Positions 60,852 through 64,000 of a stretch of DNA of 64,000 nt are shown here, in pieces. Position 1 is the stretch's first letter. Every line of letters starts with the position of its first letter. Under the pieces are notes generated by a model. The model saw only the letters and a program-made list of their open reading frames with translations, was not told the origin of the DNA and did no database searches. The stretch is taken from the NCBI RefSeq assembly GCF_000948975.2, contig NZ_CP059735.1, positions 4,030,001 through 4,094,000 of the forward strand, given 5' to 3'. This DNA comes from Thalassomonas actiniarum. GTDB taxonomy: Bacteria; Pseudomonadota; Gammaproteobacteria; Enterobacterales; Alteromonadaceae. The position numbers and the translations under genes were made by a program.

Positions 60852-61891
60852 GATTGTGCTCCTGATGAAGTGCTGACTTTAGAGAAAACCGGCAAGGCGC
60901 CATTTTCCCAACAGGCGGCGATAGCGCCTCCGACCTTGTACATGATGGCGGCAAAATCGGGTGCCTCGCCGCCGCGGAACACGGTATTCATGGCCACCAG
61001 AAACTCGCCAAAATGTTTGAGCAAGATTTGCTGTACTTCCCGGCTGCGGTCATTGCCAAAACTTAAGGGGTAAGTTTCCGGCAAGGCCTGCTCCCTGAGA
61101 TAGCTGAATTTTTCGAAATGATCCCAGCTAGGTTGCAGATCATCAATCTGGTTTTGGTACTTGGTTGCGACATATTGTTTTTTCTCTGTCAGGCCTTCTC
61201 CCTGGTCGACGATCAAATTGATCAAAGATTCAACCTGAGCCAAACCGGCTTTGCCGTCTTGGGTAATGGTCATCGAAGCAACCCCCGGATAAAGGGCGCT
61301 AAAATGTCCCACCTGACGGACATTACCCTGAATAAATTCCGCCAGCACTCTTGCCCCCTGGCTGACCGACTGGTAAAACTCCCCGATAGAGCCGTATTCA
61401 TCGGTATTACCATTACTTTCCCGGGCACAGGACTGCCAGTTGGGATATTCAATAATGCACATGGTATTGATACGCTCAACGTCCAAAGGACCGATAGCGG
61501 TACTGTAGGGGGTATAAATTTCTGTCGGGTTCGGCGTATCCAGGGCAAAATCCAAGTGCGGTACCTTGCCGCCATAACTCGGCGCCCGGATCACCAGCTC
61601 GGTACCATAAGCATTGGCGATATTGGCAGCGCACTGCATATGCAGCATTTCCTGATTAACCACAGAGCGCAACAAACGACGGGCTTCAGAGCCCTGGTCT
61701 TTAATGGAGTACATGGCCGCCATATAAAAAGGTATGGTATAAAGCTCGATATCCACCGCCCACTGTAAATGCTCCTGCAGCTGTTCCAGTGTCCAGTCCT
61801 GATCTTTATGGACCTTTTTCGGAATAACCAAATTACCATGCTGAAGCAATTCTTCGGCATTGGAGATATCAAGATGATGGTATAAACTCAT
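60848..61891 (-). CDS. ferritin-like protein of the VioB/RebD iminophenylpyruvate dimer synthase type
   Basis: I start at ATG 61889-61891 (MSLYHHLDIS), with AAGGA upstream, rather than the longer frame. The protein has 347 residues. VDIELYTIPFYMAAMYSI near 46-63 and VVNQEMLHMQCAANIANAYG near 78-97 match the ferritin-like domain found in VioB and RebD. Glu49, Glu81-xx-His84 and Glu171 (in GEFYQSV) could bind a di-metal site. In VioB and RebD this domain couples two imines made by an amino acid oxidase. Here it is the first gene of the LodA/LodB unit and could act on the imine from the quinoprotein. Inferred; no VioB-like C-terminal part is present. Confidence 0.78.
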   Translation of the reverse strand: MSLYHHLDISNAEELLQHGNLVIPKKVHKDQDWTLEQLQEHLQWAVDIELYTIPFYMAAMYSIKDQGSEARRLLRSVVNQEMLHMQCAANIANAYGTELVIRAPSYGGKVPHLDFALDTPNPTEIYTPYSTAIGPLDVERINTMCIIEYPNWQSCARESNGNTDEYGSIGEFYQSVSQGARVLAEFIQGNVRQVGHFSALYPGVASMTITQDGKAGLAQVESLINLIVDQGEGLTEKKQYVATKYQNQIDDLQPSWDHFEKFSYLREQALPETYPLSFGNDRSREVQQILLKHFGEFLVAMNTVFRGGEAPDFAAIMYKVGGAIAACWENGALPVFSKVSTSSGAQS

Positions 61892-62191
61892 GGGGATCCT
61901 TATGGGCCGTAATGTGGCCTGGTTATTAATTTCCCTAATAAAAACCGCCAAAGCTGCATTGATGCATCCCGGCACTTTTTACCTGTTTTAAATCATCACA
62001 CTATACTTTTCCCCCTTGTGCTCGCCGCAAGGGTACCACTTGCAAGTACAATGCTTAGTTCATCCGGATCTTGGTGTCTGCCCTGCTATCACTTGGCATG
62101 AAGAATATAAAAGGAAGGTGACTGCAGATATCCTTATCCTGCTCTTCTGCGATTGCCCGCTTATTGAAGCCTTAAGCGAGACAACCCCGGG

Positions 62192-62270
62192 TTAACGCCA
62201 GAATCCTTTCCAAAACGTTTTACCGCCAATTAGTTTCAGATAACTGCTTGGATTTGAAAAGTTTAGTTGA
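62192..62270 (-). repeat. duplicated upstream element, copy 2 (before the ferritin-like gene)
   Basis: Shares TTAACGCCAGAATCCTTTC and CTTGGATTTGAAAAGTTTAG with copy 1 at 57448-57540. It lies 300-380 bases before the ferritin-like gene start and 160-240 before the TetR gene on the other strand. It is the best candidate for a common promoter or operator. The rest of the region 61892-62428 has no gene that I can see. Confidence 0.8.
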
Positions 62271-62428
62271 TGATTATTGCTGTGCAAATTAATCCCCGCA
62301 CTTTTCATCGTCTTGTAAAACTAACACCCACCCGGTATTGCAAACTTTATTTATCTATGTGAGATAAGGCATTATCAAGCCAGCTTGCTATAACATATAC
62401 TGGTACCCGCTTCTTTGAGATATTTATT

Positions 62429-63025
62429 ATGCTCAGCCAATGCCCGGATCCGCAAGAAATCATCGATAAAGCCATCGAACTGGCACAATTTAGCTCCTGG
62501 GAAAATTTCAGCCTGCTTGAGCTTGCCTCCAGCCTGCACTGTGATCTTGGCCAGATAAAAAGCCACTTTCGCTCCAAAGATGATATCGCCGAGGCCTTAT
62601 TTAACCGGGCGGACGACGCCATGTTAACGGCAGGCTCTACCGGGCATTTTCTATCCGGGGATGAAGGTTTAGTTGCTGCCATCATGTGTTGGTTTGAAAA
62701 CCTGGCCCCCAATAAAAAACTGGTACGGGAAATACTTGCCTATAAATTAGAACCCGGGCATTTCCACTTGCAGGCCCACGGCATCACCCGTATCAGCCGG
62801 ACGGTGCAATGGCTGCTGCATGTTTCGGGGCGCAGTTATACCGGGATCAACAGGGTTATTGATGAAGTTGCCGTCACTCAGGCCTACCTGGCTAGTTTTT
62901 GCTTTTTCTTATTTGATAACAGTGAAAAGCATAAGGCAACACGGGCGTTACTTACCCGGTTGATAAGCAAGGTTTCCCGGGCAGAGTCCTTAATTACCCG
63001 GCTGTCCAGACCGGCAAGCCGCTAA
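62429..63025 (+). CDS. TetR-family transcriptional regulator
   Basis: The 198-residue protein has an N-terminal helix-turn-helix (IIDKAIELAQFSSWENFSLL, then ELASSLHCDLGQIKSHFRSKDDIAEALF, residues about 10-57) and a helical ligand domain. It is divergent from the ferritin-like gene and close to one copy of the duplicated element, so it is a good candidate for the regulator of both units. The ligand is unknown. The next gene starts 17 bases downstream on the same strand. Confidence 0.78.
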   Translation: MLSQCPDPQEIIDKAIELAQFSSWENFSLLELASSLHCDLGQIKSHFRSKDDIAEALFNRADDAMLTAGSTGHFLSGDEGLVAAIMCWFENLAPNKKLVREILAYKLEPGHFHLQAHGITRISRTVQWLLHVSGRSYTGINRVIDEVAVTQAYLASFCFFLFDNSEKHKATRALLTRLISKVSRAESLITRLSRPASR

Positions 63026-63042
63026 AAAAGCAATGAGTTCAT

Positions 63043-64000
63043 ATGGATACTTTAACCCATATGTTAATAGGCGCAGGTACCGCCCAGCTGATCCCGTCCG
63101 CTGTGGACAAGGAGGCGCAAACACCCGGCTGGCAGCAAAAGGCGATGCTCGGCGCCCTGGCCGCCATTCTCCCGGATATCGATTACCTGTTATTTCCCTT
63201 AGATCCGCTGGAATTCCTTGCCTACTGGCACCGGGCCCATAGCCATTCCATTTTTTTAGCCCCGTTATGGGCCTACCTGCTGACCTTAGCCTTGCAGCAA
63301 TATTTTAAGCGCAATAACATCTGGTCAGGGCAAGGGTTACTGCTCTTTTGGATAAGCCTGAGCGCCATTTTATCTCATATCATCAGCGACAGCCTGACGG
63401 TCTACGGCACCCGCTGGTTCTCGCCTTTACTGGACGTTAAGATCAGCTGGGATCTGCTTTTTGTCATCGATATCTATTTCACGGCGACTATTGTAGCTGC
63501 TCTGGTTTTGCTGATTCGCTGGCGCGATAAAACCTACCGGGCATATGTTTGTCTCATCCCTTTTGCTTACCTCGCCCTGGTGTTGATCATTAAATCTACT
63601 GTCTATCACCGCCTCCCCGTATCGGAGAATAATGCAACAAACAACCGCATAACTGTTCCCTCACAAGCAGGCATATTAGTGCCCCAACCCTTTTCCCCGC
63701 TTTACTGGCAGCTCATTAAGCCTGATGGCCCGGGCTTTAAGCAAGCTTACCTGAAATTAGCCGATGATATTATTGGCAATAAACTCAGTAAGTTATCAGG
63801 GTCAGGTTTAGACTACCTCAGCTATCAACTTCCCCGGGAAATAAGCTGGCGCCGTTACCCTATTATGCCCGATAACCCTGACTGGCAAGCCGACGCCGAA
63901 GCCGTCTGGCAAAATAAGGAATTCACCGCTTTTAGGGACTTTACCAGGTACCCGGTCTTTTATGCCTACAACAGCCGCTCGGAAAAAACCTGCGTCTGGT
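63043..64000 (+). CDS. membrane-bound metal-dependent hydrolase (YdjM/DUF457-like), partial
   Basis: The frame starts at ATG 63043 (MDTLTHMLIGAGTAQLI) and stays open for 319 codons to the right edge, so the C-terminus is missing. The N-terminal THMLIGAG, PDIDYLL near 46-52, HRAHSHSIF near 64-72 and SHIISDSLTVYGTRWFSP near 112-129 hold the His and Asp residues typical of the YdjM/DUF457 family. Membrane helices run through about 72-90, 100-118, 137-157 and 164-182. The substrate is unknown. It follows the TetR gene by 17 bases. Confidence 0.8.
   Translation, partial: MDTLTHMLIGAGTAQLIPSAVDKEAQTPGWQQKAMLGALAAILPDIDYLLFPLDPLEFLAYWHRAHSHSIFLAPLWAYLLTLALQQYFKRNNIWSGQGLLLFWISLSAILSHIISDSLTVYGTRWFSPLLDVKISWDLLFVIDIYFTATIVAALVLLIRWRDKTYRAYVCLIPFAYLALVLIIKSTVYHRLPVSENNATNNRITVPSQAGILVPQPFSPLYWQLIKPDGPGFKQAYLKLADDIIGNKLSKLSGSGLDYLSYQLPREISWRRYPIMPDNPDWQADAEAVWQNKEFTAFRDFTRYPVFYAYNSRSEKTCVW

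Overview
The window looks like chromosomal DNA of a marine gammaproteobacterium of the Colwelliaceae/Alteromonadales type, Thalassomonas- or Colwellia-like. The basis is the rRNA operon, the liu and valine catabolic clusters, LiuR operators, a DUF3718 pair, and overall gene content and codon use. This placement is an inference from gene families; no database was searched.

Layout. 1-9 kb: a mixed region with a partial alpha/beta hydrolase, a lipoprotein SGNH hydrolase, a PEP-CTERM zincin with a small secreted partner, a secreted glycosidase-like protein, a DUF3718 protein behind a c-di-GMP-I riboswitch, an S4 RNA-binding protein, a GNAT acetyltransferase and a pentapeptide-repeat potassium channel. 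8.6-14.8 kb: a minus-strand rRNA operon (16S-23S-5S, no spacer tRNAs). Its distal end carries a duplicated terminator, a decayed 5S-like remnant and a SymE-family gene. 15-22 kb, minus: gmhB, then genes for valine and isoleucine acyl-CoA catabolism and a thiolase. 22.3-31.2 kb, plus: liuR with two operators, liuABCDE and a two-subunit CoA transferase, a complete leucine route to acetyl-CoA and acetoacetate. 31.4-38.6 kb: a second riboswitch plus DUF3718 unit, an esterase, divergent queE/queC, a secreted protein, and a histidine kinase with a sigma-54 response regulator. 38.7-42.1 kb: uvrB and a MATE exporter. 42.5-46 kb: an accessory patch with a perfect inverted repeat, a second symE, a parDE-type toxin-antitoxin pair, five identical tRNA-Asn genes under two copied promoters, and a 143-bp tandem array of broken tRNA-Asn copies. 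46.2-52.2 kb: a diguanylate cyclase, a KefB/C-type antiporter and a NatAB-type ABC exporter.

52.4-62 kb, minus, is the most unusual part. It appears to be two co-regulated transcription units. One encodes a VioB/RebD-type ferritin-like protein, a LodA-like candidate CTQ (cysteine tryptophylquinone) oxidase and a LodB-like flavoprotein, with overlapping start and stop codons. The other encodes a carboxymuconolactone-decarboxylase-fold protein, a DyP-type peroxidase, a thiamine-diphosphate enzyme and a second CMD-fold protein. Both units are preceded by copies of the same 80-93 bp intergenic element, and a TetR regulator is divergent to the first. I infer an oxidative pathway in which a quinoprotein oxidase makes an imine or keto acid plus peroxide, and the ferritin-like, peroxidase and ThDP enzymes process the products. 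Substrate and product are unknown. The window ends in a partial membrane-bound metal-dependent hydrolase gene.
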